The position numbers were made by a program, and so were the translations under genes. From Agelaius tricolor (taxonomy: Eukaryota; Chordata; Aves; Passeriformes; Icteridae), in contig JALJCS010000001.1 of NCBI GenBank assembly GCA_023055355.1, forward strand, positions 82,748,881 through 82,812,880: a stretch of DNA of 64,000 nucleotides, written 5' to 3'. Positions 49,057-62,770 of this stretch are shown piece by piece (within the stretch, counting starts at the first letter, position 1; each line of letters starts with the position of its first letter). The notes under the pieces were generated by a model. That model was not told the DNA's origin, did not search any database, and worked only from the letters and a program-made list of their open reading frames with translations.

Positions 49057-49421
49057 CTGAAATGTCCTTATATGATGAGTAGTAAGTGACAAGATGGGAT
49101 ATGGGACTCTAGTCTCCATGAGCTGCATGCCTTAAAGGCCACAAACTTCCTAACCTATTCTGCCTTCCTAACAAGTACACAACCCTTCTATGTGCAGAGG
49201 GCACGATGGGAAATGTTCATGGCAATTCTATCAGGATAAAAAGTATTTCCTATGGAATTTTTTTTCAGATAATTTCCTCTGTTTCTGTTTCAGGTAGCTG
49301 CAGGATAATTGTACTTGGCATGAAAAAGGGCATGAACCCACTTTCCTTGGTGCATATTACTAATTGAGTTTTCTCACCACTACAATTGCTGAAATTACCA
49401 TTATTATTGTATGTTAGCATC

Positions 49422-50265
49422 TTAGGATTGTCAAAGTTGGAAGTGACCTTTAGGATTATCAAGTCCATCAACCCAGTACAACCCAGTACCATTTTAACCC
49501 CTGAAGCACAAAAACACATCACCCAGTGCCAGATCCAGGCACCTCTTAAACACCTCCAGGGATGGTTACTCTACCATCCTGGGCAATCTATTCCTATGCC
49601 TGATCACTCCAATAGTGACATTTCTTTTCTAGTAACTAGTAAATCTGAATTTCTCCTGTCTCAGCTTAAGGTCATTTCCTCTTATCCTCTCACTGCAGGC
49701 ACCGCAGAAGAGACCGTGCTTCACCTCACTGCAACCTCTTCTAAGGGAGTTGTAGAGAGTGATGAGGGCCCCCCCGAGCCTCCTCTTCTCAAGACCAAAC
49801 AAAACCAGCTCCCTCAGCTGTTCCTCACAGGACATGTTTTATAGTCCTTTCACAAGCCTTGCTGCCCTTCTCTGGACACGCTCCAGTACCTCAATACCCC
49901 TTTTGAAGTGCATGATCTTCAACTGAATGCAGTGTAGCCTCACAAGGCCAAGTAGAGGGGGATGACCACTTCCTTGGTCCTCCTGGTTACACTCTTCTTG
50001 TTACAGGCCAAGATGGCATTGCCCTTTTGCCCACCAAGGCCCGAGGTGGCTCATGTTCAGCCATCTGTCAACCAGCACCCCCAGGTCCTTTCTGCTGAAC
50101 AGCTCTCAAGCCATTCCTCCCCCATCCTGCAGCACTGCCTGGGTTTGTTGTGACCCAGGTGCAGGACCCTGAACTTTGCCTCATTCAACCTCCTGCAGTT
50201 ATCCTCAGCCCACTGATGGAGTCTATCTGGGTCTGTCTGTAGAGCTTTCCTACCCTCAGGTTGTT
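49422..50265 (-). mobile_element. CR1 LINE 3' fragment (~840 bp)
   Basis: Reverse-complement CR1 wording runs across the whole segment: GGATTGTCAAAGTTGGAAGT at the tail side, CACCTCCAGGGATGG, then CTGGGCAATCTATTCC, CCCGAGCCTCCTCTTCTC, CTCAGCTGTTCCTCACAGG, CCTTCTCTGGACACGCTCC, GGCTCATGTTCAGCC, CCCCCAGGTCCTTTCTGCTG, GACCCAGGTGCAGGACC. The element is on the minus strand and is 5'-truncated near 50265. It is the longest CR1 copy here, spanning the 3' UTR and the end of the second reading frame. It is broken by substitutions, and the 152-codon plus frame across it is not a gene. Confidence 0.93.
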
Positions 50266-52455
50266 AAGCAAGCTCTGAGTACATTAGGCCATTAGAGAGC
50301 TCAGCTGTAAGATCTACTTGAACAATCTCAGGCATCCTTAAGTAGAAGAAAAATACTGTCTGCTACTTCTCAGAATCTTAGTGCACCCAGATTTAAACAG
50401 TTCTGCCTAAGGAAACTTGATAAGAAATACTATTGCCATGGGCATTGGAACAATTTGATTTTGGGGGTTTGTTTGTTTGTTTTCTTGTTTTTCTGTTACT
50501 GTGAGATTCCTACACTCTTCCTAAATTGAAATACAGCACAAAACTGCTTGCAAAACTTAGTCCAAGTGGTCAGGCTATAAACCACTCAACAATTACAATC
50601 ATTGGCACACTTGCATGATTATTCTGCAGATTACAAAAAATAATAACACCAATCTTCCTGTAAGGCTCTTTGTGCTATCCTGGCATCAAATGTAAGTGTG
50701 TTCTATGTTAACAAAGGCATTCAAAGGTCATAGTCATACAGCAAAGAGCACATTTATCAGAGGAATAAGCCCAAAATTTCAATGCAAAGAGCAGCATTGG
50801 AAAGAGCACTGAGATCATCATCAATACCTTGTCTGGTCTCTGGTGACTTTATTATGCATTGTCTATCTTTTACAACCTGTCTAACAAACCACTTGTCTGC
50901 CACAGTTCCTGATTAGGACAGTAACTATTCCACTGAAAATGTCCTAATTAGGGCTAAAATTCATCCACTGAGACTGTATGTCTCTCTGGTGAGGCAGTCA
51001 CTAAAAGAAATGTTCACATTCTATAGTTATCCGCTTCTGCTCCACTCCCCCTTATTCTCACTTTCTCTCACAATGCATTATTTGGGGAATGTAAAACACC
51101 TATCATAACCAAGTCCTAATACTGTATAGGTTTAGATTGTCAGTGAAAAGAAAAATTAACATTAACAACGAAAATTGGCAAAAGCAGCTGTAAAACCCAC
51201 AGTGGAGAATTCTTCTACAGTTTCCATGAAGATATTTAACTGGCACAAGACTCTGAAACAGTATTGCATATAAGTATTGCCATCTTTTTGCACATTTTCT
51301 CTTTATCCTTTTACCTTAGTTGAAGGTGGAGCCAGTACTGCTAATACTGTCTAAAATTTCCCATTGTAAAATCCTGGGATTTGGTTTTTACTTTTTGCAC
51401 TTGGAGCATTCAAATCTTTCCCCTGGAGCCTCAAAAACAGGGCTACTGAAAGCTTTCAACAAAAGAATACTGCTGTTTCCAAAACAGAAACTGAGGACAT
51501 CCAGTATTCAAACCCCTGTTAGGCTGTGAAAAATCACATCCTCATTAAGATAAAGCTGCCACTTTTCTGGCATATGGATTTAGCATTTTCCAAATGTGAG
51601 GTTTGCTGCTGTTCCAAGTGTCATTGTTTCTTTGCCCTCAGTGAAGCCCTGCAAAACCCAGTGGTGAAACCTGTGTCACCACTTCCTTGTGGCTGACACC
51701 AAAACCACCCTTCTGACTGCCTGAAATGAAGAAGGGCTGCGCTAGGAGGCTGATGGCCTCTTGCAAAATCACAGTTCACTCGGGGTATCCCATAATATCT
51801 GGTCTTAGACTTTTCTGCTTCAATAACATAGAAATTGAACACAAATAGCAATATTAAAATAACACAATAGGAACTCAAGAAGAACTGTGATTTCTTGTGG
51901 AAATCCATGTGAAAGCCTGCATTATGTCATTGACTTTAATTACATAGTTATCTTAATATGTCTTTTGGGATAAATATCCCCTTCCCTCAAGAATACAGCG
52001 CAACCTCAAGAGACTGAGGGAAATCTGAATTATGTTCCTTACTCCAGGGACTTAATGTATTAAGGAAGTATTATGCAAAATGCAGCAGCATATTTTACAG
52101 CAATCCTGAAAGAAGTAGCAGATTTAGAAACAGACAGAGGACAATTCATGTTGTAGGGGACATTGGGAACTCAACTAGTTCAAGTGTTTCCTCAAGGTGA
52201 GACCAGCACCAAATTAAGTCTATGCTACGTAGAGCTTTGTTTAGCTATGTCCTGGAGACCTCTGGGAGCAGAGATCCTGGAGATCCTTGGGTTGCCGGAT
52301 GCCTTGTCTAAACATACTCGTAGTGAACATTTTTCTGTACTCTTCTCATTTACTTTCAGAACTTCCCCTTATTTCAGTTTATAATAATTGATTCTTGTTT
52401 TCCTGCTATGCACTTTACAATATACTTGCCTTCTTGATATATTCCTTGTTGCTGC
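50266..52455. other. AT-rich unique DNA, no recognised gene
   Basis: A GTTT-rich run lies near 50465-50485. A 95-codon minus frame (51621-51908) starts with a hydrophobic segment and is described separately. A plus-strand donor AAG|GTGAGA follows 52199. No mobile element recognised. Confidence 0.6.
51621..51908 (-). other. Open frame with signal-anchor-like start, unproven
   Basis: A 95-codon minus-strand frame opens with MDFHKKSQFF followed by about 18 hydrophobic residues (roughly residues 11-29, LSSYCVILILLFVFNFYVI) and then a charged stretch (EAEKSKTR). This is the pattern of a signal peptide or type II membrane anchor. A possible donor (GTGAAC) follows the codons for YYGIP near 51785, and a weak acceptor (AATGCAG) precedes the ATG. 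AT-rich DNA often yields such hydrophobic runs by chance. No family recognised and no supporting neighbour. Confidence 0.12.
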
Positions 52456-52741
52456 TGGGTAGCTCCACTTAGGTCCCTTGAAGCCTTTCTCTGCTCCAGG
52501 CTGTACAAGTCCAGCTCTCTCAGACTGTCCTCACAGCATAAGTGCTGCAGACTCTCAAACATCTTGGTGCCCTTTGTTGTTCTCCAGTTTTTCAGACCTT
52601 CTTGAACTGGGAGCCCAAGCCAGCTCCCAGGTGTGGTCTAAGTGGCAAGGACAGGAAGGGCAAGCCCCACCTCAGTACACTGGCTGTGCCCATGCAGACG
52701 CAAGCCAGCATGCTGCTGGCCTTCATTGCTGACAGGATAAC
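52456..52741 (-). mobile_element. CR1 LINE internal fragment
   Basis: The plus strand reads CTTTCTCTGCTCCAGGCTG, CAGCTCTCTCAGACTGTCC, CTCAAACATCTTGGTGCCC, CCAGGTGTGGTCTAAG and CTGCTGGCCTTCATTGC, all in CR1 reverse-complement order. The tail region is missing on the left, so both ends are truncated or decayed. It shares its region with the CR1 at 49422 but is a separate copy of a similar stretch. Confidence 0.88.
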
Positions 52742-53778
52742 AGCACTGAACTTTAAATTCTAGCTGAAGTTAAACTTGAGAACTAGGACCACAAACCAAA
52801 ACTTTGTCATGATAAAACACTGATCCCATACACAGGAAGATGACCAAAAAATAATTTATTTTATTTTACATTCTGCCTTTTTGGTCTTTGTTTCAGACTT
52901 CTGGCTACATCCACCATGTTTTGCTACTGGGTAAAATGTTTTTGTAATATGTAGCACATCTCATTTTCCTGTTTATATTTTAAGCATTTTAAACCTGAGG
53001 TGTGTGTCTAAGATAAGAAAATGTTTGGTAATTATTTTTTTCACTAGTATGAGAACATAAAAGACTTGACTAAGCATCAAAAGATACATATTTTCCCTGG
53101 AAGCAGAGTCTTATTTTAGTGTTTGGCTGTATGTCAATTTGCTTGTCTTCAGATTCTACCACTGTGTCCAACACCACTTAGCATATTTGTAGGTAGAAGC
53201 AATTTAAAAAACATGTAATGGTTCTAAATAATTGGTAAGCAGATACACAGATGTTTTGGAGTTATTCTGGCCAAATATATTGCTCTTTTTAAAGTCATCA
53301 CAAAATTCCAAAAATATAACAAAGGCTGCTTTCAACTGTTGTAATTACTTCTGTTTTTCATCTCTTCAATTTTCATTTAATTTATTTTTCCTCTATTGAA
53401 TTTTAAAAACCTTATTTATTACTAAAAATACATTATGTGCAACATATTATGTGCAATGCATTATGTGTATCTGTACTTTGTATAACTCCAAAAAGCTCCC
53501 CTGACTAAAACAAGACTTGAAGATTTGCCTCTGAAGTAGAGAAAGACTATCAGACCAGAGAGTATTTTTAATAACTATATTAGAATATTAGTTGTTCTTC
53601 TTTAAGAAGTTCAGCGAACTAGCAGAAGCTATGGAACTCATATTTGAATATTTTTGTAAATGATTATTACCTTTCAGGCCTAATATATAACAAAAAGGTG
53701 ATCATGAAAATAGTTTTACAGTAATATTTTATTATTTGATAAATAGATATTAACTAATGAAGGATATGTGATGATGGT
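52742..53778. other. AT-rich unique DNA, no recognised gene
   Basis: No open frame of note, no repeat and no RNA gene seen. A short triplication of ATTATGTG-like words occurs near 53428-53468. Confidence 0.65.
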
Positions 53779-53862
53779 CCTTCCTTCCTTCCTTCCTTCC
53801 TTCCTTCCTTCCTTCCTTCCTTCCTTCCTTCCTTCCTTCCTTCCTTCCTTCCTTCCTTCCTT
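53779..53862. repeat. (TTCC)21 tetranucleotide array
   Basis: Twenty-one perfect TTCC copies over 84 bases, followed by a decaying TTTTCTTTCT. Like the array at 14786 it is pure pyrimidine on the plus strand. Likely polymorphic. Confidence 0.97.
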
Positions 53863-56800
53863 TTCTTTCTCTGCCTTTTTCTATCAGTTCCCAGTAGTAC
53901 TAAGCTTGTGGATCTGAACTTGCATTTGACCTGTTACCTCAGGATCTAATACTTAAAGAGGCATTAGAGATTTATATTAATGGAGAGAATATGCCTATGC
54001 CTCATGTTGTAAAATACAAATCATTAATGTTTCTAAAGTCCTATCAGAAATATATTTGTTTCTGATTTATTTTGTATTTATTAATTTGAGATAAAATGAT
54101 CAAATTATCTCATATGTGTTTGACAGGAAGGTTTTTAACCACTTGAAAACTCCTGGATCAGTTGTCATCAAATTACATGTGTGCATGTCTGACTCAAAAT
54201 CATAGATGTTCAGGATCATAAAATTATTTAGGTTAAAAATTTGTACTCTTTAGATTAGAATGTGTTATATATACTCCCTCTAAACAGGATCAGGGCAAAC
54301 TGTGCCTTTGATGAGCATTAAAGATGATGAGCATGACTGTGCCAATGATGAGCATTTAAAACCAAATTTCATTAGTGGTACAGAATAACTGGCTGCCTGA
54401 TGGTATGTATATGTTGATTTCTGTCTATCTTTACTATTTCTCACACCAATAAAATACCAATCAAATTCAATCTATAGGGAAAGTACTTTTACAAAGGCAT
54501 TTCATTCATGGTTGGTTTTCAGGGGGTGAGGAAGGATTAGAATAATTGAGATTGGATCAACTCAGTGAAAGATTTGAGATTGTTCCTTGAAGACCTGTGG
54601 ACACATACACTCATTAGAGCTGTGTTTAAAGGTCATAACTATTTCAGAAAAGAATATAGAATAAGAATTTTCCTCACTATTCCCTTTTCTGTCAGGTCAC
54701 AATGAAGAAGAGCTGTGGTCACATCCCTCCTTTGGGAGGGAATGATGAATGCAAGGCTTTTTGAGGAAAATGTGTACTATTTCAAATAAATATAGGGATC
54801 TAACCCTTCTACCTGGTTCAGGTACATCTTGATCAAAGATACACCTTTTATCCAGCTCTTTAATATACCTTAAAACAATATTAGAGATCCTATTATTTAT
54901 TTTAAATAGGCAAGTTCAAGTGACTGTTTGCCTTTAGAAATGAGAGTCTAGGGAGTTTACCCATATAAAAACCATGCTTCTCAGTTTCTTTTAGGTAATA
55001 TACTTCTTCAGAGTTAGTTCAGATCAGGAATTAAGGCATTGAGGTGTGGGTCCTAGCAGAAGAGAAAGGCAACTTCGGTCTTCTTGTGTGTAGAGTTTTG
55101 CATAATCAGCAAGCAAGGAGTAAACAGCATAACACTATTCTGGGTACCCCATACTCAAATTAGCCTATTTGGTTGTCACTTAGCTTTCTGCTTCCTCGGC
55201 ATGTTTTTCCTCACTGGTAAAAATGCAAAATAGCTTGTTTGCAAAGAAATCATCATCAAGAACAAAGGAGGTTTTTTGCTGCTATCACCATTAACATATT
55301 GTGACCTAAACACTAGACAGAGGTAAAGTGACCCAGGAAGCCAAAGTTTCAAGCACAAACTCTACTGTCTTTTAAGCTCTCTTTTTCTTGCTATCTCCTT
55401 CACAGCTGTGCTCCTGAAAATGAGGTTTCCAGTGCTTAGCAGTTTTAGTCAGTGATTAGACAGCAATTCTGAGCAAGTGGAAGATGAAACTGTACACAGC
55501 TTCTGAGGAGTTATTATTTCTATTTACTTTTGTGTTTTAAAATAGTTTATACTATTTTGTTTAGTTTGTTTTTCTTTCCCCTTCCTTTCTGGACACATTT
55601 ACTGCAAATCAGGTTTTAATCTACTAGAAGCTTGGAAACTTCTGTTCTACAGCCTGAACCTCCTACTCATATTCCTCAGTATACCATAACAAAGCAGAAA
55701 AATCTTCACAAAGGAAGCTTTTCAGACCTGAAGGATATTCTCCTGAATTTGAGAATGGTTACTTAGAATGGAGGACTACATGCCTATTAGAGAAATCTAT
55801 TTTGAAGTTTACTGAGGGTAAGGCCGTGGCTTTTAGCATGGCCTTGAGCAAAGAACCAATGACCTGAAGCACATGGCAGGGGAAGGGATTGATTATATTA
55901 TGTGCATCCTTTAAAAACTCTCCAAGACAGCAGTGTTTTGAGAAACAGGAACTATAAATCTACTAAATCCTTCTCTCTTCCCCAGTACTGCCCCCATATT
56001 AGGTCTCAATAGGATTATATTTCTATAGTTACTCTGATCTGGCAAGAAGCAATAGGGGAGATTTTTCCCCAACACCCCCGATCATCAGTCCACTGACCTG
56101 CTTGGGATAAATTAATTGTGTTTCTGTACCACCTGTGCATGAAAACAACAGTATCACTGAACCTAACTTTTTGAAGTCTAGGGCATATTCTGTTGAGCAG
56201 AACCTCCAACTATCCCAATTTTATGCTTGAGAAAGAATTTCAAATGCAATTTCTCACAAAGGTTTCTAACAAAAATCAAGGGGTGGTAAAGAGAGATGAA
56301 TTTATGGGAAAAAATAGGAACGCATGTGTATTTTTTTTTCTGGTTGGATACTGGGTGAATTGCACTGTCACATAACAAAGTTGTCTTCCTCTTCCTGCTG
56401 GTCTCTTAAGAGAAACAAAGAGAGCAACTGCTCTGGATGCTTATACCATTAATGAAATCTATATTATTCTATTTTTGGAAGAAGATTTCCAATGCAACTT
56501 TCCATTTTCTGCCTTTTCACTGATAAAATCTTTTTGAGTCACATTTCAGGTAAGAAACAACAGTCTCTGCTGCCAGCCTGGGTTCTACTGTTGTACTGTG
56601 ACAGTCTAGGGAGCAAGAATCGAGGTTGCTAATTCTCAAGTAATGAGAACTACTCAAGATTTATTAAAAACCCCTGAAAAATATACAGAAACTTTCATGT
56701 GCAAAATAGAGTATTTTATAAAGAAAAGATAACATGGAGAGCTATCTGGAGAAAAGTATTCATGAAGAGAAATGGATAAATGGATAAAATATGCAACATT

Positions 56801-59800
56801 GAGGTAATATATCCTATTCTATATATATAACAGAGTATATATATATATATGTATACTATTACCCTATAGTATATTGTGTGTATATATATCCTAGATATAT
56901 CCTCTGGAGGAAATATTTCCAATTTTGTGACAGAAATAAAATTAGGCCAATCACTTCCTGATTTATATAAAATATACATGTGCCTGACAGTCATATAGAG
57001 TCCCAGGCTTATACACTTTCATGGAGCTGCACCTCCAAAAAAGGAGTCTTTCAAAGTATCAAAATTACTATTAATACAAAATTATTGGCATGACAGAAAG
57101 CAAATAAACTATTAATCATTCTCAAGGTCCTGACATAAACCCTGATGAATTCTTAAAACTGCAGCAAAGTACATGCATGAAATCAGGGTCCTGATTCTGC
57201 CCTTAATGGTACATTGCTTCCAAGTTCAGGCAATCTCTTTGCTTCCATTAATACATAATCCCTGGTTCCATTAATATATAATCTTTTCCACTTGTGTGTA
57301 TGCAACACATGACTTTGATTTATCTCAGTCATAAATGTAGAAAGCAAACTGTAAAATGATTGGTTCAGGAACAGTTCTAAAAAAGAGTTTAACACCAAGT
57401 ACTGTTTTATTGGCTTAGAAAATATATGAGACACCAACAAAGTCATTTTTTGAGGAACCATATCAACTCATCAGGGTCATTGTGAAACAGATTTTTAGTT
57501 ATGAGAATGAAGAAGTTTGGTTGCTAATTACGACTCAACTGCAGTACCATGGCCTGTAAATGCCTAGGATTTTCTGTTCCCCCACTGCAATAAACACACA
57601 GCTGTCTGCTTCAAAATTCACTAGTAGCTATAAAATAATGATACAAAGACCAAAAGTTTTTTTATTCTATACTAAAATATAAAAACACCCTATTCTATTA
57701 CAAGGCCATAAAAAGAAATAAACATATTTCAAGTATTGGAAACTTCACAGTAGGCATGAAGAATGCAATCACACTTGACACGTTTCTTCTGTGAACAATG
57801 AAGCATGCAGTCATAACCAAACTGCTATGTCTGCATCCTAGCAAATACATTGACTTTTACCATGGACCAGATTGCATCTTTGCCACATACCCCATGTCAG
57901 AATGAGCAAGCTGAGAAGTGCTTTGATGGTTGCATATGTTGTTATCGTGCAGCCCCAATGAACAGCAGTTTCACGAGAATGAACTCTCAGTCTATTTAAA
58001 TATATGTGCTACAGTGCAACCTCTTTCTAGTTCAGCATATGTCCTATATTGGGTTTTATTTCTCCCCATGGTAGTTAAACCCTGCATTTTTTCACTGCAG
58101 AGCTTCTTCTATGGAAACAAATGTACCCATGAGAGCTAGAGATAACGCTATATCTGAAGGAAATATCATACTACTTCTGAGACAGCACAAAGCTTTAACT
58201 TTATTTCTTGGCTTGGTCCTGTCAAGCAGAGATTCAAATATAGTCTTTGATCAGTGAGAAACCATAAGCAACAGCCAGAAAAGTAGATGTGGTTAACAGC
58301 TGACATCACTATTGCTGATCCACAGGCATTAAGTGCTCACCAACAGAGTGGTGGAAATAAGGCTGACAGTGTCTTACGTAGTCAACAATATTGTCAGCCC
58401 TGCGATGCAAGGCTAAAAACAAAGAATTCTCAACTGTCACCATCTAAAATCCAGGTAGGCCAGCCAGCTAATAACAGCTGGAATCAGGGAAAACAAAACA
58501 AAATCAGATAGATTAACAAACACTTTCAATACTTTTTTGCATACCAGCTTGTGTACCAAGTTAACAACTCTTTTGGGCTATGATACTGCCAAAATTTATG
58601 GGCAATAAAACAGTGTTGAGTGAAGAATGTCTTCAGATAGTTTATACAGCATAACTGCATAAATGGTACTCAATTTTCTATTTTTTTTTTCCGTAACCAA
58701 ACGTATTCTTTATAAATATATAGTAGCAGTTTGAAAATATTCATCTATGTTGTTGCTATATTTCAATGTTATGGATTCATTCTCTTTAGGGACATTTGCT
58801 CAACATTCTTGAAGCTCAGTATTTCTCTTTGGGTTATTTTATTTTTTTTTTTTGCAAAAGGGGCCGTTGTTTATGTAACACCAATGCCATTGCATAAAAG
58901 TGCACCATTGCCCCACAGCTGACCTTTCCCAAAGTAACAAATGCTGGGAAGAGAATTGAAGTTCAGCATGTTCCTCAGATCTAGCTCCACCTGCCCTTAT
59001 TGACCTTAAGGGTAAATTGAATTACCTGAATTCAGGTTTCTTTGAAAACCAATTTGCTCTAACAGTAGGCACATCCTCTTAAGAAACTTCTGAGCTTTTA
59101 TTTTTTTTGGCCAGAAATCAGATACATGGAAGCACCGCGGATTATATGTAAGACAAAGAAAGATGAGCTGTAATGAACAAAGTAAGGGTCTTTTTTCCAT
59201 TTTATAACACCACTGCTGGTTTTAAGGCTAGTAATGGGATTATATCTCAAATACATATATGCTTATACTAAGCATGCATATATGGTAATCTTGGATTGTC
59301 TAAAACTTCAAGAAACAATTTCAAAAAATATAGTTTGTGTAAATTTGAAATTTGCTCCTCTTAAGTGTCTACACTGGTAAACCACAGATCTCATATATAG
59401 AGGCATCTTGGCTATATTCTTTCAAACTAATTTCCAAAAATGTTTTCTCCATCTGTTCATTACTAGTAAAGACTTTCATTCTATCATAACTTTTGATTAA
59501 AGGAGAAGCAACATTGCATCAGCTACTGTCATTGTGGAATGCATAAATCCAGTAAGAATTTTTCAGTCTTTAGGCAAAAGTGATATAGTTCATAGTGCTT
59601 AAAAATGTATTTTGTTTAAGAGGTCCTATCTTCCTATTACTTAAATGTCTAAGACACATCTCAAATTAACATACCATTTTGCTGAACTTTGCTTTTGCAT
59701 CACATTTAGTAGCAACTAGCAATCTTGTCTCTCCTTTCTATTTGCTATTTCATCACCTTAAATAAATATCACTGTCTTTTCTTTAATCTTGATTACTGTT

Positions 59801-62770
59801 TTCCTTTTTCTAGTCACACTTTATAAATTTTGGTTATTACTTCTGTTCGATTTTTAATAAGAAGGCAAAGGACTGCCAATATTAATTTCCTCTCTCAATA
59901 ATTCCAGTACTTGTCTCATTCATACTGTAATTATTTTTGTAAGACTTATGAAAGCTGCTACTATTTTGAGATAACAGTAAATCAGTTTCTGCACATTTTT
60001 GGTTTGAGAAGAGATTGAGCATGACAAGCATCACCCAGAGTCAGTTTTTCTAAGCACAGTTGCAAATATAAGCACTTGAAACACAAAGCTTGCAAACAGA
60101 ATGACTCAGAAAAGATGACCAACCCTCCTAAGACAGCATTACCAACAAAATCTGAACTGAGGAATTGCCAGTTTCCAGACCTGAGGACAGTCTAGTGAGA
60201 CATATTGCCTACTGCAAATGAAGGTTGTTTCCCTATACTGACTAAAGCAACCTGAGTATGCAGGAGCATGCAGATCCTGGAGCTCCTCACATTGTAAAGA
60301 AACCATGTGAAATAATGAAGATTAAAAAGTAGGTCAGACTTAATAAATGCATTTTTAAGTAATCCACACTTCAGATCCTGATATGAAATGGATGAAATCT
60401 GTGGTCTGTTTAGTAACTAGAGATTCACCCTATTGGCTTTTATTATGCTAAAAATCTTGTGCACACAGAAATGGCTTATGCATATTTGCATCAAAAAGGA
60501 AATTAAAGAAGCTGCAAAATTAAACCCCCAATTCTAAATAAGAAAACTGCACAGCAAAGATTGGAGCAGGGCCAAATGTAGTAAGAACAGTCACTTTTAC
60601 CTAGCAGATATTATGTGTGGAAAAATCATGACCTTGCCTAGGAACAGTGAAAATGTCCAAACTACTCCTTTCTGGCCTTCTTTCCTCAACTGCAAATAAA
60701 ACACAATTCTTATTACATGCAAAACAATATCTTTCATTCACTATTAACAGAGTATTTTTATGGGTAGTATTTTATGACTGAAATATAATGTATAATCAGC
60801 TGCTCCACAGATCTTGCTTTGTGCTAGAAAGAACTATAAATTTTAGCAGTTCTGAGTGCTGAATCTGCCTCTGGATGTTGACACTGGAGCTGCTCCACCT
60901 TTGCTTCTTACTCCAGATATGAAGCCAAAACATCCTGCTGTTAATGCCAGATATAAAAGAAGGAAAGGCAGTAGAAGGATGGCAGCACACTCTCTCACTT
61001 GGAAAAGCAAAGGTTTTGAAACATGATTGTGTTCCACATGGCAAAAATATGATCTCATGAGTCTCCACTGCTCTTTCATTTGCCTGTATTTACAAAGTCA
61101 GTGCTCAAGGTATTTTTATACAAGTCCTTGGCTCTCAGTGGACCTCCCAGGTAGTTAATGTGGGTGTTCTACATAATACTTGGTCCCTTGCTTTCATGAG
61201 CAAACAGACACAGTTTCTAAAGATGCCTGTAACCTGTGAAACCAATCATGCCATTAGGGAAATTCATAGTAACAGCAACCAGAGGAAAAAATGGTCTGGT
61301 TGTCTCTCTGTTATTGACAGCACATCAGAAACTTGGGATGCTTCCACAGGCACAGGAGGGCTGATACTCCCTAACAAGTAGAAGAGATCCCTCAGGCATC
61401 ACACTCAACCAAGACATGCACATTGTCCTCACCTTTAAAAAGATCCTTCTATTGTCCTTATTGCTTTCATCTTTATACTGATACATCTCTGCATGAATGT
61501 ATACACACACACATATACATAAGCAAATTCCATTGTACCAATATCCCTCAGAGTACTGGAATTAATTGGTTTTTTGTATGCTTAAATTGTGAGAGCATCA
61601 CTTCACAGTTTTTTGGACTATTTGCACCCTCTTCTTTGGCACATATGGTGAGTTAAGCATGGCCCAAGGACAATGTTTAGCAGGGATATGCAGATTACTT
61701 ATATTGTGGAAGGTAAAATAGGATGGACTATAGTAATAAAACAATTATTATTAGGGCCAGAGAATAAATCCAAATATTGTTTGGTTTACTAGTAAACAAG
61801 TACCATTTGGGTCTCAGAAGTAGCACAACCAATGAGAATTTCAGGGAGAAGACCTTTAAACAAGTGTTTTTCATTTTTACAGATGCTATGAGTGTGAACA
61901 TATTCCTTATTTCATCACTCCTTTGCTGGAGCTCTAGTGAAGTCTCTATTTATGTCACCAGAACTCTCAACACAGTTGAAAAATGATCAACCAAGCATAT
62001 ATTTCCCCATAGCATTGAATATTTGCAGATCTAAAGACTTTTTTTTCATGCTCACAGTATTATTCCATTGAAATTAATGAGATTTGGGGGGCATTATAGA
62101 TATATAATCAATCCAAAGATCATAAAGAGTCCATACATTTCCACTGACTTTGAGGGTACTGCAGCAGCTTTCCAGTAAGACTCAATCCCTTGAGGGATAG
62201 TTTTACAGAGTTCTTTATAACCTACACATAAATTTAGATTTCCCAAACTCTGATAAGATGACACACAGCTTTTCTCAATAAGTAATCATATATTTAGGAT
62301 TTCCAAAGGATTCCCTGTGCTCCATGAATGCGATTTCAAGAATTATTAGAATAACTACTCTTTACATATAGACAGCTGAATAGGCCCCAGAATAAACTGT
62401 TACCATAGAGGCATGGGATTGAAACAGATCAAACATTATAGCACCTATAAATGAGAGCAAGTGGGTAAAATATTTCCCATGCTAGCAAAGCTTGAAGTGA
62501 CAATCAACAATTTGCAATATTTGGTGAGTGTAAATCTTCCATAGTTTCTTTTGAGAGGGAAGCAAGTCACAGTTACAATTTTAACAAAGAAGCCAGTGTT
62601 GAGGTGAAGATTTTTTTTTTGCTTTGTCCCTTTTCTGTTTAGTTTGAAAGGGTGGAGGCACTGAGAGTGGATCAGATGACCCACTGTGGCTTTTGTACCA
62701 CAGCAACACACACAGAAAGCACAGGATTCTCTGAGTGCAGTCCTGAGCAGACCTTCCCCCTTTTTGCTGC
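53863..62770. other. AT-rich unique DNA, no recognised gene
   Basis: Open frames wholly inside this stretch do not exceed 92 codons. An alternating AT tract with weak dyad symmetry lies at 56819-56900. A short CR1-like phrase (AGGATCATAAAATTATTTAGG) is at about 54211-54235. A 37-base imperfect tandem repeat with the word ACTGTGCC lies at 54299-54360. No gene recognised. Confidence 0.65.
56819..56900. repeat. AT-alternating low-complexity tract
   Basis: TA dinucleotide runs (56835-56855 and 56880-56890) separated by TATACTATTACCCTATAGTATA, itself a near dyad. The tract can form cruciform or hairpin structures. No motif suggests a function. Confidence 0.7.

Larger units (their letters stand above)
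43548..49421. other. AT-rich unique DNA, no recognised gene
   Basis: The longest open frame is 155 codons (46059-46526, plus). It runs through a stretch richer in G and C, but its product shows no domain, signal peptide or compositional trend I can use. A 17-T run is at 45795-45811. Two minus-strand exon-like segments are at 44303-44331 and 49004-49056, and a further strong minus donor (AAG|GTAAGC) lies near 44861. Confidence 0.6.

Noticed and set aside
49386..49844. 152-codon plus-strand frame
   Set aside because: It is antisense to the CR1 copy at 49422-50265.
54211..54265. Small CR1-like phrase
   Set aside because: The similarity is about 40 bases and degenerate, so it is mentioned only in the segment note.
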